Shown here one piece after another: positions 46,700 through 60,040 of a stretch of DNA of 64,000 nucleotides. The notes below the pieces were generated by a model. The model was not told the DNA's origin. It ran no database searches and saw only the letters and a program-made list of their open reading frames with translations. The stretch spans positions 170,213 through 234,212 of the forward strand of contig CANTUR010000844.1 in NCBI GenBank assembly GCA_947683625.1. Reading direction: 5' to 3'. A program made the translations under genes and the position numbers. Each line of letters opens with the position of its first letter. Position 1 is the first letter of the stretch. The stretch is from Mallotus nudiflorus (lineage: Eukaryota; Streptophyta; Magnoliopsida; Malpighiales; Euphorbiaceae).

Positions 46700-49600
46700 T
46701 CCTCTAATAGGTCTAGATATATTTATGCATTAATGTTGTTGATGTTATGATCGAGATTGCGGCTGACCCTGTAACTTTGTGAACCAATCTCCACCGGTAT
46801 TACTGCATCCATGTCATAAGTCAGCCTGAATGGTGTCTCCTCGATGGATGATCTAAGAGTGGTTCTGTATGCCCAAATTACATTATTAAGCTCCTCGACC
46901 CAATTTCCCTTTTTCTCATCAAGTCTCTTCTTTAACCCCTGCATGATAATTCTATTGGTGACTTTCGTTTGTCTATTTACTTATGGGTGGGCTATTGAGG
47001 TAAAATGAAACTTTATTCCGAGGTCTGAAAAGAAACCTCTAAACTTTTCATTATCAAACTATTTACCATTGTCTATAATTAGAGTATAAGGGATGTCGAA
47101 TGTGCAGATGACCTCTCTTTAAAAGAAATGTTGTATCCCAACTTCTGTGATGGTTGGAACTGCCTCCACCTCTACCTATTTAGTGAAATGGTCTATAGCC
47201 ATAATTAGGAACTTTTTTTTATGAAGTAGAAGTTGGGAAGGGGCCCGAGATGTCCAACCCCCACATGGCGAAGGCACATGGGCTACAAATTGGATATAGG
47301 GGGTGGGAAGGCCTATGATTGAGTTGAGTGAATTACTGGCACTTGCTGCATGCTTGAGGTAGCTTCTAGGCATCATTAGACATGGTAGGCCAGTAATATC
47401 CTTGGAGTAGTGTTTTTCGGGTTAGTGCATAGTAGGACTCATGCGCTCCATAAATTCCTTTATGAATTTCCTTGAGTATGTAACTCCCTTCCTCTAGAGA
47501 GACGCACTTAGACCATGGGTGTGACAGGGATTTTCTGTAGGGCTCCCCTTGGTAGATAGAATAGTGTGTTGCTCTTATTTTTAGTTTTTAAACTTTTAAT
47601 TTGTCTTCAGGGAGAGTTCCGTGTTCCAAGTATTGGACTATCGGATGCATCCATTTTGAGACTTCTCGTATCTCTAAAACTTCAGGATCTTTCGTGCTAG
47701 GTTTTGTCAATGCCTCGGTGAATTCCATATCCTTAAATGCTTGACTATCTTTAGCTGCTGATTTAGCCAGGAGGTCAGCCTCAGAGTTCTCCTGTCTGGG
47801 TATCTGGATGATCTCCCACCGAGTCCCTTATTGTTCTATCTATTTTAAGAGTTGCCTGACTTTGTCCACGTACATGGCAATGTTAGTGTCTTTGACTTGG
47901 AACGTGCTGTTAACTTGGTTTACTACCAGCTAGGAGTTTGAGTGTATTGTGAGGTGTTCGGCTTTGACTTCGATAGCTAATTTCAGGCCTGTGATGAGTG
48001 CTTCATATTCTGTGGCATTATTGGTTGCATTGTACTCTATCCGAGCTGCATATCAGATGTGAACTTTATGCGATCCTTTGAGAATCACTATAGTGCTGGA
48101 TCCTTGAGAGGAGGAAGCTCCGTCAACATAGAGATTCCATTCCGCTGCTTTTGTTATGGTGAAGTCTTTTAGAGCCATTTCTTGCATGAAATCTGCTAAT
48201 GCTTGGGCTTTTACTTGCTGGCGGGGCTCGTAATTAATGTCGAATTTTCCAAGTAACACTAACCATTGAACTAGTCTGCCAGAGGTCTCCGGTCTTTGTA
48301 AGATTTTCCGCAGAGGGAAACGGGATTGGACCATAATAGGATGGGCTTGGAAGTAGTGTTAGAGCTTTCGGGACATGTGAAGCATGAGCATAGCCAGCTT
48401 ATCCAACATCGGATATCGGACATTAGATCCTCACAGCATTTTGTTGATGTAATATACCGAGTTTTACTGGCTTTTGTCTTCTCTTACAAGTACTAAAGTG
48501 ATGCATTCTTGGCCTACAAAGAGATATAAATACAATATTTCATCTGGGACGGGCTTCCTGAGTAGGGGTGGTAAGGACAAGAACTTTTGGATGTCTTCAA
48601 AGGCTGCCTGGAAATCTGTAGACCAAACAAATTTTTTAGAATTTTTTAGAGCTTAGAATAATAGTAGACACTATCTGGCTGAGCATGAAATGAAACGTCC
48701 TAATGTTGTGATTCTGCCATTTAGCTTTTGTATTTTGTGGATATTTTTTAGGGTTTTCATATTGAGTATGGCTTCCATTTTCTTTGGGTTAGCCTCAATA
48801 CCTCTGTGGGATATCATGAATCCCAAGAATTTGCCTGCTTTAACTCTGAAGACACTTTTTTCTTGATTTAGCTTGATCCTAAACTTGCTTAATAAACAAA
48901 GAACTTAATCTAGATCCACTGGGTGTTGTTCTGCATGTTTGCTCTTGATGATGATGTCATCTACGTATACTTTATGCTCGTGCCAATATGGTCTTGGAGC
49001 ACTTGGTTCATCATTCTTTGATACGTTGCTCCAGTGTTCTTTAATCTGAAGGGCATCACCTTGTAGTAGGACAGGCCTTCATGGGTGATGAAAGACATTT
49101 TCTCCAGATCTTCTTCCTTCATCAGTATCTGGTGATCGTATCCACAAAACCATATAATTTGTGGCCAACAGTGGAGTCTACGAGCTGGTCAATTATGGGC
49201 AATGGGTAGTTGTCTTTAGGACATGCCCGATTAAGGTTAGTATAGTCCACGCACATTCTATACTTCCCATTTGCTTTTTTGACAAGTACCACGTTGGCTA
49301 CCCATTCTGGATGAGTAACTTCCTTAATGAATCCGGCTTCTAACAACTTCTTTGTTTCCTCGGCAATTATCCTCTGTCTCTTATAGGAAAGATTCTTTTT
49401 TTTAGGCCACTGGCTTTGCTCCATATTTGATGTTTAAACTATGACAAGCAACTTATGGATCCACACCGATGATTTCAGATGCTATGAAGCAAAGTCTTTT
49501 AAGTGTCTAGTGAGGACTTCCCTTATTCCTTCCTTGATGTCATGGTCAAGTTCATTACCAATCTTTACCACTTTATCATCCATAATTTGTAGGGCTTCTG

Positions 49601-51800
49601 TGTCTTTAACTGGTTGTGGACTAGCACCCTGCTTCTCAATTTCCCATGTTTCCAGGGGGAAGGCTTCTGCCTGAGGCTTTATGGCCATCTGGTAACACTG
49701 TATGGCCATATGCTGATCTCCCCGGATGGTAAGAGTTCCACTGCCTACTGGAACTCATAGTTAAGTGTCGAATATTGGTGACTACATCTGCTTCATAAAG
49801 CGCAAGCCATCCTATGATTCCATTGTATGCCAGTGGGAGATCCACCACGTTGAATATTATTAGGATAACTTTCATTTCTTTGTCGTCTTGATTTCCAAAT
49901 TCTAGGTTTAACTTCATGACTCCTATTAGCTGTATAGTTCCTCCATAGAAGCTTATGATGGGGTTCTGGATGGTCTTTAGATTAATGGCAGAGCCTACCA
50001 TTTCTTTGTATGCATTCCAGGATAACATGTTGATAGTGCTTTCGTTGTCTACCAATAACCTCTTTACCAAGTAATTGTTTGTGTACACATTAATCACTAG
50101 GGCATCACAATGAGGATGGCGAACATGTGAACCATCTTCCAAGTTGAATACAATCTCCCTTTTTTTAAAAACTGGCTTTTCTCCCCTACTCCATTTTAAT
50201 TTCTTACAAGAATTCTCTCTGACAATGATCATATTAATAATACTAATTAACTCCTTTCAAGCTTTCTTCGCTTCTGGCTTATCATGCCCCTGGGTTTCCG
50301 AGTTTCCACTCCTTGATATGTTCATGAAATTTTTGAGTTTACCATTCTATACCAGTCTTTCTATGGTATGCTTCAGCTCTCTGCAAGCCTCAGTATCGTG
50401 CCCATATTCTTGGTGATATTGGTAGTATTGTCCCTTGTCCTGTGTGGATCTTCGGCTGGGGCTAATTCTCTTAGCGGGGGTGATTTTGATGCCATTCTAC
50501 TTGATCTGTATAAGAATTCTAGATCGAGAGGTGTTCAGAGGTGTGTATCTATCGGCTTCCCTGTTAAATTTCTCGATCGAGTTTTTGAAATTTATTTTTG
50601 GGAAGCTTGCTCGTCTGGGTCTTGGTCTTTTATCTTTATCCAGTGGCTTCTCCTCCTCCCTTCGCATCCTTCTATCTTTATCCATTTTAATCATTCTGAC
50701 TGCCATAGCCATTGCTTTTGCATAGGTGTTCGGTTCCTTTGTCATTATCTTATCTTTAAGCTTTCCAAGTCTAGTACCATTTTTCAAAGCTTCTATAGAC
50801 AAGATTTTTGATTTGCATGGCTATTTTATTAAACCGATCAAGATAACTTTGCAGAGATTCATTGACTTCTTGCCGGCACATCTGAAGATCATTGATGTTT
50901 TTAACTGGGGGAATGTTGGTGATGAACCTAATATGACATTCCTCTGTCAGATCCTCAAAAGAAGTGACAAAATTCTTCGGGAATCGATGAAACCACTTTT
51001 TGGCATTCTTTGTGAGTATGCTTGGGAAGCCTTTGCACATGATTCCATCATTTACATTCTGAAGCAACATCCTTATTCTAAATGCCGATATGTGGTTGAC
51101 TGGATCTCCCGTCCCGTCATACTGATTAAGTTATGGGATTCTGAATTTAGTAGGGATCTCTGTTTGAATTATTCTTCTTACGAATGGAGTTCTGCTGTCC
51201 ATAACACATTCATCCTCTTTTCTCAGTTTTGTACGGGCTCTGTGTATAACCTCTTCAACTTTTTGAGCTAACTTTGAGTCCTCAAGAGTCATAATTATTG
51301 AACTACATTCCCCTTCTCGTGCTTTACCTTTTCCCTTACTTGTCTCTAGTACCTGTCGGAGTTGATCGATTTGAGCTGGTTCAGAATCCTCGAGTTGTAT
51401 TAAAGTATTTAGTTGTTGCTGCATTAAGGCCATTTATGATTGGATATTTTGTATCATAACTTCCTTATTGGTTTGGTTGAGGTTGAGTGTTTGGTTTACA
51501 GTGTTCAAGTTTGGTGTGGCGATTGCTGGTATGTCTATTAAAATTGGAAAAGGTATGGAGGGTATTGAATGAGGGTGGTGTTGTAAAGGAGCATAATGTG
51601 GACAGTCTGTGCCTGAAGTTGGGCATCTCTGGGTGTTTTCAGGAAGTAAATATGTATGCCCGAATGAAGTTCTGGCATACTGAAAAGTGGCTAGAGGCAT
51701 TATTATTAGGAGAGGGGTTGAGAGATCAATCGAAGGGATGGGCACAGAAGGATTAATGTTAGTTTCAGGAGTTGAAGTTGGTGGTGGGCTGGAGGTCATA
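46700..51800 (-). pseudogene. Gag-pol region of the Tat element
   Basis: Domains in order on the minus strand: a Pro-rich gag leader (51434-51799), a linker and gag core (50771-51433), protease (49636-50232), reverse transcriptase starting EAGFIKEVTHPEWVANVVLV (49122-49424), RNase H (48053-48334) and integrase remnants (47176-47376 and 46723-46944, WAYRTT and TPF). All are separated by stops or shifts. Overlapping plus-strand frames at 50144-51271 are shadows. Confidence 0.85.
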
Positions 51801-51870
51801 GTGTGAATGTCTTTAGCTTAGCAAGTATATGAATGGATTTTCCCAAGAGTTTCCCACAGATGGCGCCACT

Positions 51871-52276
51871 TGATAACTTGTTTCTGGAACTATTGAGCTT
51901 AAGATCCTACAATCAATGAACAGAAGGTAAGGTGAGAGATGGGGAGAGTCCCCATAAACACTTTGATGCCTAAATCAGAGAACAGAAATAAAGTTGGTAT
52001 AGAGAGTAAGGAATAATTATAATATGAGAGAATGAGATCATCCAGAGTGAGAGGTATGGGGTCCTATTTATAGTGATGCTTAAACCTGAAAGGAGTAGGA
52101 TCCCTTATGGGATAGGAATCCTAATCCTAGTAGGAGAGTATTCCTTCTTTACTTAGGAATCCTCTTCGGGGTAGAGTCCTTTCCATGAATAAATTTTGTT
52201 ACCTTCCCTGACCGGGTAATCCTATTCGGAAAACAAAAACCCTTTAGTTAAACAGGAATATATATAAGTAGTATTA
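51871..52276 (-). repeat. 5' LTR of the Tat element (right end)
   Basis: Pairs with the left LTR. Its outer end TAGTATTA corresponds to CGATATCA, so the terminal CA has mutated. Confidence 0.9.
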
Positions 52277-52492
52277 TGATTTTTTTAAACAACTCTAAAT
52301 ATTCTTTCATTAGATATAGGTGTTTTTTAAAATGCCTCCATTTTTTCATTTATTACTAATATAATATAATAATTCTAAAAATATTTACCTCTGTATATAT
52401 GATTCATAAGGTAATTGCTTTTGAAAAATGCCAACTATAACTTGTAGTCCAATAGTTAATTAGGATGATTGCATTCCACCCACACAGTAGAT
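52277..52492. repeat. Host sequence between the Tat and chromovirus elements
   Basis: Matches 15330-15570 (ending near CTTGTAGTCCA) and 36170-36240. It continues the block that stops at 42723 and ends with the TAGAT duplicated by the next element. Confidence 0.8.
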
Positions 52493-53030
52493 TGTCAAGG
52501 AGTAGCATTTTGTAATCATAAGGGCATTTTAAACATTTCACAATAAGGTATGATGGGTGAAACTTATTGATGTCTCCTCCTACTAACCCTCATTGTTTTC
52601 TTTATGCTTTTTAGGGGGGAGTGACTAGTCATCAAGGGCCTAGGGCTAGAGATCTAGTTACTATAAATGCTAGGTGTGTGCACTTCTCTTAAGTAGGTTC
52701 CCCCCTGCCTACTCCTTGAGGAGCATAGTGTCTAAATCGATGTATTGATCTATTTAATGAATAATAAAAGTAGCCCCATTTTATTCATTCATTGTGTTTT
52801 ATTGATTGTGCTTGTGCTTGTGCTTATGCCTATGCCTAGAATTATATGTGTTGCTTGCTTTTGCCTATTGGGCTACTGTGTTGGCTTTGCAATCTTAACT
52901 TGGATGCTAACCATTTCTTCTTTGTTCCTTTATAAATTTTCTTATTTGTCCTTGAGGCTAGCTTGTTAGAGTGTGTTCTAGATAAGTGCCACACGGTCCC
53001 TTTTTATTAAGCTTTTACGGGCTTATGAAA
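52493..53030 (+). repeat. 5' LTR of the chromovirus
   Basis: Pairs with 57905-58430; ends TTATGAAA where the 3' LTR has CTGTGACA. Confidence 0.92.
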
Positions 53031-53062
53031 TTTGGTATCAGAGCATTATTCACTCTTCACTT

Positions 53063-56000
53063 ATGGCAAGTGTGCCCAAAATAAATAATTCTAAAAATAC
53101 GTGCATTGAGGCATTAGAGAAGAGAGTGGAGACATTTTAGTTTACGGTAGCCAAAGTGAGCCCACTAGAGAATGTCTTGAATAAAATCGAGTTATTCAAT
53201 GTTGTGATAGTTAAAGCAAATATTATTGAGAACATCAAAAAAATAATTGATTCTCTTAAGCCAGTGTTAGCTAGATTAATTCCTCTCGAGGGGCAGTCAA
53301 TAGAGCTTGAGGCTCCCCTTCGTGTAAACCCTTTGGGGAGTGGCAATGAGGATGTGTTGAAAGATCGACTAGAGAGCCTAGTGTCTTGTGTGGAGACCCT
53401 TGAGAAATTACCTGATAAGATCTTAGAGAGTCATAAGAGCATGGGTGAAGCTCTTGATGCTTTGACTAATGATGCAAAGGAAAATATTAAATCCTTGCAT
53501 CAAGATGTAAAAACAATTGGAGAGAAAGTGGATAAAAGTGCCAACATGTGGGGCATTGGAGTTATGCTTGTGGGGAGAACTAAAATCCTAGAGCCTAATC
53601 CCTTTAAAGGTGCTTGAGACTCATGCTTTGTTGATCACCTCTTATTTAACATGGAACTCTACTTCGAAGTAATAAAGTTTGATTTAGATGAATAGTGATT
53701 GAGGATTACACCCATGTACCTTATAGATGATGCAAAACTTTGGTGGCAGACCAAAGCAGAAGGCATAAAAGCTGGCAGGTTCTATATAACTGGCTAGGAG
53801 GATTTTAAGCAAGAACTAAAAGCCAATTATATCCTGAAAATGTGGAATTTAACACCCGCGCCCAGTTAGATGAATTGAAACATATAGGTTCTATTTAAGA
53901 TTATGTTGGCAATTCTCAGCATTGATTCTTAATGTGCCGAATATGGCTGAGATCGATCGAGTGCATCATTTCATGGCTGGGTTGAAACCGTGGGCTAATA
54001 AAGAGCTTTAACAACATGGGGTAAAAGATCTTAGATCAGCCATCTCAGTAACTAAGAGTTTAGATGATCACACAGAGAGTGGCAACAAAAGAAAATTCAA
54101 TCCCTTCATGGAGGGAGATATCCTTACTTCCAAATGGGTGAGAAATTCCTAAGGAAATGCTAATTGACTAGCACCACGAATTAGGAATTTATAACGTAGA
54201 AATTCGAATTTTGGTAGGATGGAAAGGAGATTGAGAAATATGGGAGGGGGAGAAAGAAATTACTCCAATTTTCATGGTAGGAATTTTGGGCAACCCTCAA
54301 CAAAGCCTCTAGGGCTTGAGAAGTCCAAGGGGAGAAGCACCCTAAACATTAAGTGCTTTTTATGAAGTGGACCTCATCAGGTGGAAGAATGCCCTCATCG
54401 GGTGGAAGAATGCCCTCATCGAGGAGCTTTGAATGCCATTAGGACTACACAACATGAAGAAATGAAAGAAAGCCCTTAAGTGGGGTAGGATGAACCAGTT
54501 GTGATAGGAGCCCTTAGGTGCTTGAATGCCTTAGAGAGACAGATAGAGCAGCCAAAGGCAAAAAGACCTAGGGGACTAATGTATATGGACTTTATTGTAC
54601 AGGGTAAACTTTTTCAAACTCTCATAGATACGGGAGCTATAGACAACTTTATGACAAATACAATGGCCGCTCGACTAGGGCTTAAGGTGGAAAAAGATGG
54701 AGGAACAATGAAAATCATAAAATATCAAGCCAGAGAAACAACTGGCATAGCTTAAGAGGTACCATGTAAATTGTGAGAATGGAGTGGGAATGTGTTGTTC
54801 ATGATAGCTCCAATGAATGACTTTGATGTCGTTATAAGGTTGGATTTCTTAATAGAAACTAGAACCATCCCCATTGTTGCAACCAATTGCTTACTGATGC
54901 AAGGAGAAAGCCCATGTATAATCCCAGTTATGATGAGCCCAATTTATGAAAAGAAAATGTTGTTAGCCATGCAATTTAAGAAAAGGATAAAGAAAGGTGA
55001 GAAAACTAGATAAAGGGATCCCTAGAGAAGGACCAACTAGATAAGGGGATCCCTAAACAACTAGAGGTAGTATTAATTGATTATGCTAATGTGATGCTTG
55101 ATAAATTGCCATAAACTTTACCTCTGAGAAGGGGAATTAATCACGAGATAGAATTGCTTCTAGGCACAAAGCCTTCAGCAAGAGCTCCTTATAGAATGGC
55201 TCCTCTTGAACTAGCTAAATTGAGAAAATAGCTAGATGAATTACATGAGGCCCCCTTCGATGCTCTAGTGCTTTTCCAAAAGAAATAACATGGGAGTTTA
55301 CGATTGTGCATTGATTATTGAGCCTTGAATAAAGTCACCGTGAGGAATAAATATCCTATCCCTTTAGTAGCTAACCTCTTTAATCAGTTAGGACAAGCCA
55401 AGTACTTTAGCAAGTTGGATCTAAGATCAGGATATCACTAAGTTCGCATTACAGAAGAAGGTGAACCAAAAAATACATGTGTAACTCAGTATAGTGCATT
55501 AGAATTTCTTATAATGCCTTTTTGGACTAACCAATGCCTATACTTTTTATACTTTTATGAACCAGGTGTTTCATGATTACTTGGATAAATTTGTAGTGGT
55601 GTATCTGGATGACATTATGGTTTATAGTACCACTTTAACAGAACATAAAGAGCATCTCTGCCTAGTCTTTGCAAATTGAGGCAGAACCAACTATATGTAA
55701 AGCAAGAGAAATGCACTTTTAAGCAAACCACTATAAAATTCTTGGGGCACATAGTGGAACAAGGCTGCATCCGCATGGACCTGGGGAAATATAAAGCAAT
55801 CCAAGAATGGAAACCACCTGCTAGCCTTATAGAACTCCATTCCTTCTTAGGACTAGCTAACTACAATAGGCAGTTCATAAAAGGTACTTGGAGAAGGTAC
55901 TTCCATTAGCATAATTGCTAAAGAAGACTACTAGCTAGAAATGGACTAGTAGCTGTCAAGAAGCATTTGAGGAACTAAAGAAGTTACTTCTTAAAGATCC

Positions 56001-57860
56001 AGTATTGGCTATGCCGGACATATTGAAGCCCTTTAAATTGTAAACTGATGCTTTTGATTATGCTCTTGGTGGGGTGTTAATGTAGGACAACCACCCTCTA
56101 GCCTTTAAAAGTCAAAAATTAAGTAAAGTAGAATGTTGATATACAGCTCATAAGAAAGAGCTATTGGTAGTCCTTTATTGCTTGAGAATATGGAGGCATT
56201 ATCTATTGGGGTCAAAATTTATGGTGAAGACTGATAACACAGTGGTCACCACTTCCTAACCCAACCAAAATTGAATTCAAGACAAGCACGTTGGCAGGAA
56301 CATTTAGTTGAGTTCAATTTTCATTTGGAATATAAGCCTGGGAAGAGTAATAATGTAGAAGATCATTAAGCCAAAAAGACATAATTGGCAATGGTGAAAT
56401 AGTTAGCTTGCATGTACATGAGTTGAGTGGCGACCCCCATCTAGGACCATATTAAGCAGAATTTGGGAAAAGACCTATAAGTTATTGCTTTAGTCAACCT
56501 GACCAAGCAAGGTAAGACTAGATAGCTTGTTTGGGAGAATGATCTCTTAGTGGAAAATAGGTTTCGGTTGTATGTACCAAAAATTGGAAACTTAAGGAAG
56601 TTGCTACTTCAAGAATGTCACGATACATTATGGGTTGGTCATCCTGGATGAGGATGACAACGAATATTGACACTCTTAACACAAAATTATTATTGGCCCA
56701 AAATGGAAGATGATGTGAGGATGTACACCAAGATTTGCCTAATCTGTCAACATGACAATGCTGATAGATAAAAAACTGCGGGTTTATTAGAACCCCTGCT
56801 AGTTCCCAATCGACCTTGGGAGAGTGTATCACTGGACTTCATTATGGGCTTACCACGAGTGGGGGAGTATGACTTTGTCTTGGTGGTGGTTGATCGGTTC
56901 TCAAAGTATAGCACCTTCATCGCAATGCCAAAATTTAGTTCTTTAGAAGACACAACTACAACCTTCTTTAAACATATGGTAAAGTATTAGGGAGTACCTA
57001 AAAGCATTGTTAGTGATCGAGATGGGTAGTTCTTAGGAACTTTCTAGGTGAGCTCTTTTTACTTTTAGGCTCACGCCTATATATGTCTACCAATTATCAT
57101 CCATAAATAGACGAGCAAATAGAGAGATTCAATAGCCTCTTTGAGGAATATTTAAGGCACTTTTTCAGCTCTAGCCAAAAGAACTAGGCATTATTGTTGG
57201 ATGTAGCACAATTTTTCTTAACTTATAAAAAAGCTCTAATACTAACAAAAGTCCTTTTGAGATTGTTACAGGTCAACAACCTTCGTTGCCTCATTCATTG
57301 GAGGGCCCATACAAAGGGAGAAACCCAAAAGCATACAATTTCTTCAAGGACTAGAGGCAAAATGAGGAAATAGCTCAAGCACATATGCCGAGAGCAGCAC
57401 AAAGAATGAAGTACTAGGCAGATTTAAAGCGCAGGCCACATGAGTTCTAGGTTGGAGATAAGGTGTTGATAAAGCTACTTCCAAAACAAGTTCGTCTACG
57501 CAACAAAGATTGCCGATTGCTTAAGAGATTTAAAGGCCCTTTCCCCATTATAGCCAAAGTGGGTAGACGAATTACTAGAAGGGCTCAAAATACATCCAAT
57601 TTTCTATGTGAGCAACTTGTGACCTTATCATGCAGATGTAGAAGACACTTGCAAAAATTAGGCTAAAAGACCTCTAATTTTCAAGTTCAAACCAACAATG
57701 AAGATTGTGGAAGAAATTCAAATAGAGAGAGTAGTAGCTTCTAATCGATGCAGATATAAGAAGTATTTGGTGAAGTGGAAGGACCAAGGAGAAGAAGAGA
57801 ACAACTAGGAGAAGGAAGATGACCTTAAAGCTTTTCAAGTACAAGGTTGATAAGTTCATT
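53063..57860 (+). pseudogene. Gag-pol of the chromovirus
   Basis: Open pieces of one former polyprotein: gag (53156-53617 and onward), protease (54501-54755), reverse transcriptase (55100-55909), RNase H with KVEC and TAHKKELL (56120-56170), integrase with DFIMGLPR (56836-56860), and a C-terminal chromodomain-like tail to about 57860. A 21-bp direct duplication of the zinc-knuckle codons lies at about 54380-54421. Frame changes and nonsense codons are frequent. Minus-strand frames at 56518-56953 and 57674-57931 are shadows. Confidence 0.85.
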
Positions 57861-57904
57861 GAGTCATAATTGACGAGGGCATCGACTGCTTGAGTGGGGG
57901 ATAA

Positions 57905-58430
57905 TGTCAAGGGGTAGCATTTTGTAATCATAGGGGCATTTTAGATATTTCACAATAGGGTGTGATGGGTGGAACATATTGATGTCTCCTCCTACCAACC
58001 CTCATTATGCTCTTTATGCACTTTAGGGGGGAGTGACCGGTCATCAAGAACATAGGGCTGGAGATCTAGTCACTATAGATGCTGAGTGTGTGCACTTCTC
58101 TTGGGTAGGTTCCCCCTTGCCTACACCTTAAGGAGTACAGTGTCTGAATTGATATATTGATCTATTTGATGAATAACAGAAGTAGCCTTATTTCATTCAT
58201 TTGATGTGCCTTGTCGATTGTACTTGTGTCTGTACCTAGAGTTATATGTGTTGCTTGCTCTTGCCCATTGGGCTATTGTGTTGGCTTTGCGATTTTGACC
58301 CGGATACTAACCATTTCTTCTTTGTGCCTTTATAGATTTACTAGTTTATCCTTAAGGTTGACTTGTTAAAAGTTGTTCTAGACAAGCGCTGCACAATCCC
58401 TTTTTGTGAAGCTTTTACAGGCCTGTGACA
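57905..58430 (+). repeat. 3' LTR of the chromovirus
   Basis: Directly after the purine tract and directly before the TAGAT duplication. Confidence 0.92.
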
Positions 58431-58509
58431 TAGATTTGGATTTGACTCCAACAAATGTAAATTTTTTTTCTTATAATTTTATATTATTTATATATTTATA
58501 ATTTATATT

Positions 58510-58583
<74 letters not shown>

Positions 58584-59667
58584 TAAAATAAATTTTATTA
58601 TTATTATATAAATTTATATAAAGATATATATAGAATTCTATAAAAAATAGAATTAAAAAACATGCAGTACCAAATGAATCAGTACATAAACTACTCTTCT
58701 CCCTGCTTCTTAATTGCTGTTTTTTTCCTCTTTCCTTTCATTTCATGTCAATTTTTTTATTTACTTTTCCCCTTTTTTGTTTCTTTATTGTTAGTTACTA
58801 TTTAACATAATTATTTTTTGTTTTTCATTTATTTCCCTTCTTATTGTTTCTACTCTCACATTTTTATGCATTTATTTTTAAAATTTCAACCACTATCATG
58901 CAAAGTTAATTAAATACTAACTAATTCAATTTATTTCGAATAGAACTATAAAAATAATAAAATTTTTCTAATAATTAATGTAACACAATTCTATATATAA
59001 ATGAAATTTAAATTTTCAAATTATGAATTTAAATTTTTAATTATATTTATAAGAGACTAATTAAATTAGAAAGATTTTTAATATAAAAATATTAATTTTT
59101 ATTCATTACAAATGGTGCAACAATTTAATTTTTCAAAAATTTTACAATGACTAGATTGCAAATTACAAAAATATATGAAACTCACAATATGTTTTGTTTT
59201 ATTTTAGTTTGTTTTTTATATATTTTTATTTGTTTTTAATATATTTTTAATTTATTTTTTATATATGAAACAATCTCTTTCTTTTATTTAGCTTAAATTC
59301 TTGGAACTATGATGGCTTCAGTTCATCTCAATATAAGACTTCAAAATGATTTTCTCATTGGGATCATTTGAACTTCAGATGTGATTTTGAGTTTTGAATG
59401 TATTGGTATTTGCCTAAAATCAAGGCGAGTCTACCATGAATTATTTACTTTTAAATTTCGAATCCAACACATTCGAGTTCAATGTTATTAATTCGAGTCA
59501 AGGTTTAGCATTTGAAGGTTAAAATTATGTATTCTATCCTATCCGGTTTAATAACATCAGTCAAATTTTAATTGATTGTGAATATCGATGGTTTAAATAA
59601 AAAAAATTATATATTTTATAGACTTTACATATGTAACATTAAAAGGACCTTTTTTTTTTCTCTGTAG
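58431..59667. repeat. Host sequence 3' of the chromovirus, duplicated intergenic and intron-like part
   Basis: 58431-58500 continues the block left at 52492. An (AT)n microsatellite fills 58515-58577. 58880-59260 matches 36240-36600, and 59290-59667 matches 36610-37002 and 8190-8504, ending in a pyrimidine tract and AG at 59666-59667. No coding sequence. Confidence 0.75.
58515..58577. repeat. (AT)n microsatellite
   Basis: About 60 bp of alternating A and T where unit B has the start of the CHX C-terminal exon. Confidence 0.95.
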
Positions 59668-59746
59668 GCTGTGGATGAGCAATGCTATACAACATCAGTG
59701 CTATCTAGTGCTTTATTAATCACTTTCTTTAGTCCATTTATAAACA
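59668..59746 (+). pseudogene. CHX exon, fragment C, part before the Helitron
   Basis: After the AG at 59667 the exon encodes AVDEQCYTTSVLSSALLITF and FSPFINI, a CHX membrane helix, in frame and without the deletion seen at 8505. It stops at A59746, where the Helitron enters. The exon continues in the same frame at 61788. Confidence 0.85.
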
Positions 59747-59886
59747 TCTATATCTATCTATATAAATATATAAAGTTGAGCTTTACAAGTGATACTCTAA
59801 AATTTCGACGAGTGGTTTTGCTAGAATTTCAATACATCTTACGCTCTCAGTTTGGCTTTTTCCTCTTCACTTATTCAATTTTCTCT

Positions 59887-60040
59887 CTTTTCATCTTCTT
59901 TTTCTGTTCCTGAAAATCTTGAAAAGCAACCCAACAGCCACTTACTCACCTTCCTCTTCTTTTCATCTTATTTTTCTGTTCCTAAAAATTTTGAAAAGCA
60001 ACCCAACAACCACTCAATCACCTTCCTCTTCTTTTCATCA
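59887..60040 (+). repeat. 72-bp tandem duplication in the Helitron left part
   Basis: Two units and the start of a third contain TTTTCATCTT, TTTCTGTTCCT and GAAAAGCAACCCAACA, about 72 bp apart. The pyrimidine richness resembles a 5' UTR. The open frame through it (59852-60217) is probably not protein coding. Confidence 0.75.

Larger units (their letters stand above)
42724..52276 (-). mobile_element. Ty3/gypsy LTR retrotransposon of the Tat type, with antisense ORF
   Basis: LTRs of 405 bp (42724-43128) and 406 bp (51871-52276) bound a 9.55-kb element read on the minus strand. Next to the right LTR the primer site reads AGTGGCGCCATCTGTGGGAA, and next to the left LTR is the purine tract AGGGGGGACTCT. 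Internal order on the minus strand is gag (51800-50300, WFHRFP in 50771-51070), protease remnant (49636-50232, LVDNEST), reverse transcriptase (49424-48700, YVDDIII near 48960), RNase H (48334-47850, YVDGASS) and integrase (47600-46700). Gag-pol is followed by a spacer with an ORF in the opposite direction and tandem repeats. The long spacer and primer type support the Tat lineage. Scattered stops break every domain. No clean target duplication is visible. Confidence 0.9.
52493..58430 (+). mobile_element. Ty3/gypsy chromovirus, degenerate, complete ends
   Basis: LTRs of 538 bp (52493-53030) and 526 bp (57905-58430) start TGTCAAGG and end TGTGACA (worn in the left copy). The 5-bp target duplication TAGAT is at 52488-52492 and 58431-58435. 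The primer site TGGTATCAGAGC lies at 53033-53044 and the purine tract GTGGGGGATAA just before 57905. Gag runs from 53063, with a worn zinc knuckle at 54350-54420. Protease has LIDTGA (about 54620-54640). Reverse transcriptase (55100-55900) has YLDDIMVYS at 55600-55627. RNase H (56030-56260) and integrase (56600-57340) follow. A C-terminal chromodomain-like segment KYLVKWKDQGEEE lies at 57755-57800. Chromodomain and order define a chromovirus. Stops interrupt every domain. Confidence 0.92.

Noticed and set aside
50144..51271. Long plus-strand frames over the gag region of the Tat element
   Set aside because: They overlap recognisable gag and protease sequence on the minus strand and are shadow frames; unlike 44493-46298 they match no family.
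42714..52286. Target duplication for the Tat element
   Set aside because: CTAAT on the left and TGATT on the right do not match. Comparison with 36150-36180 suggests a small deletion at the edge, so I do not claim one.
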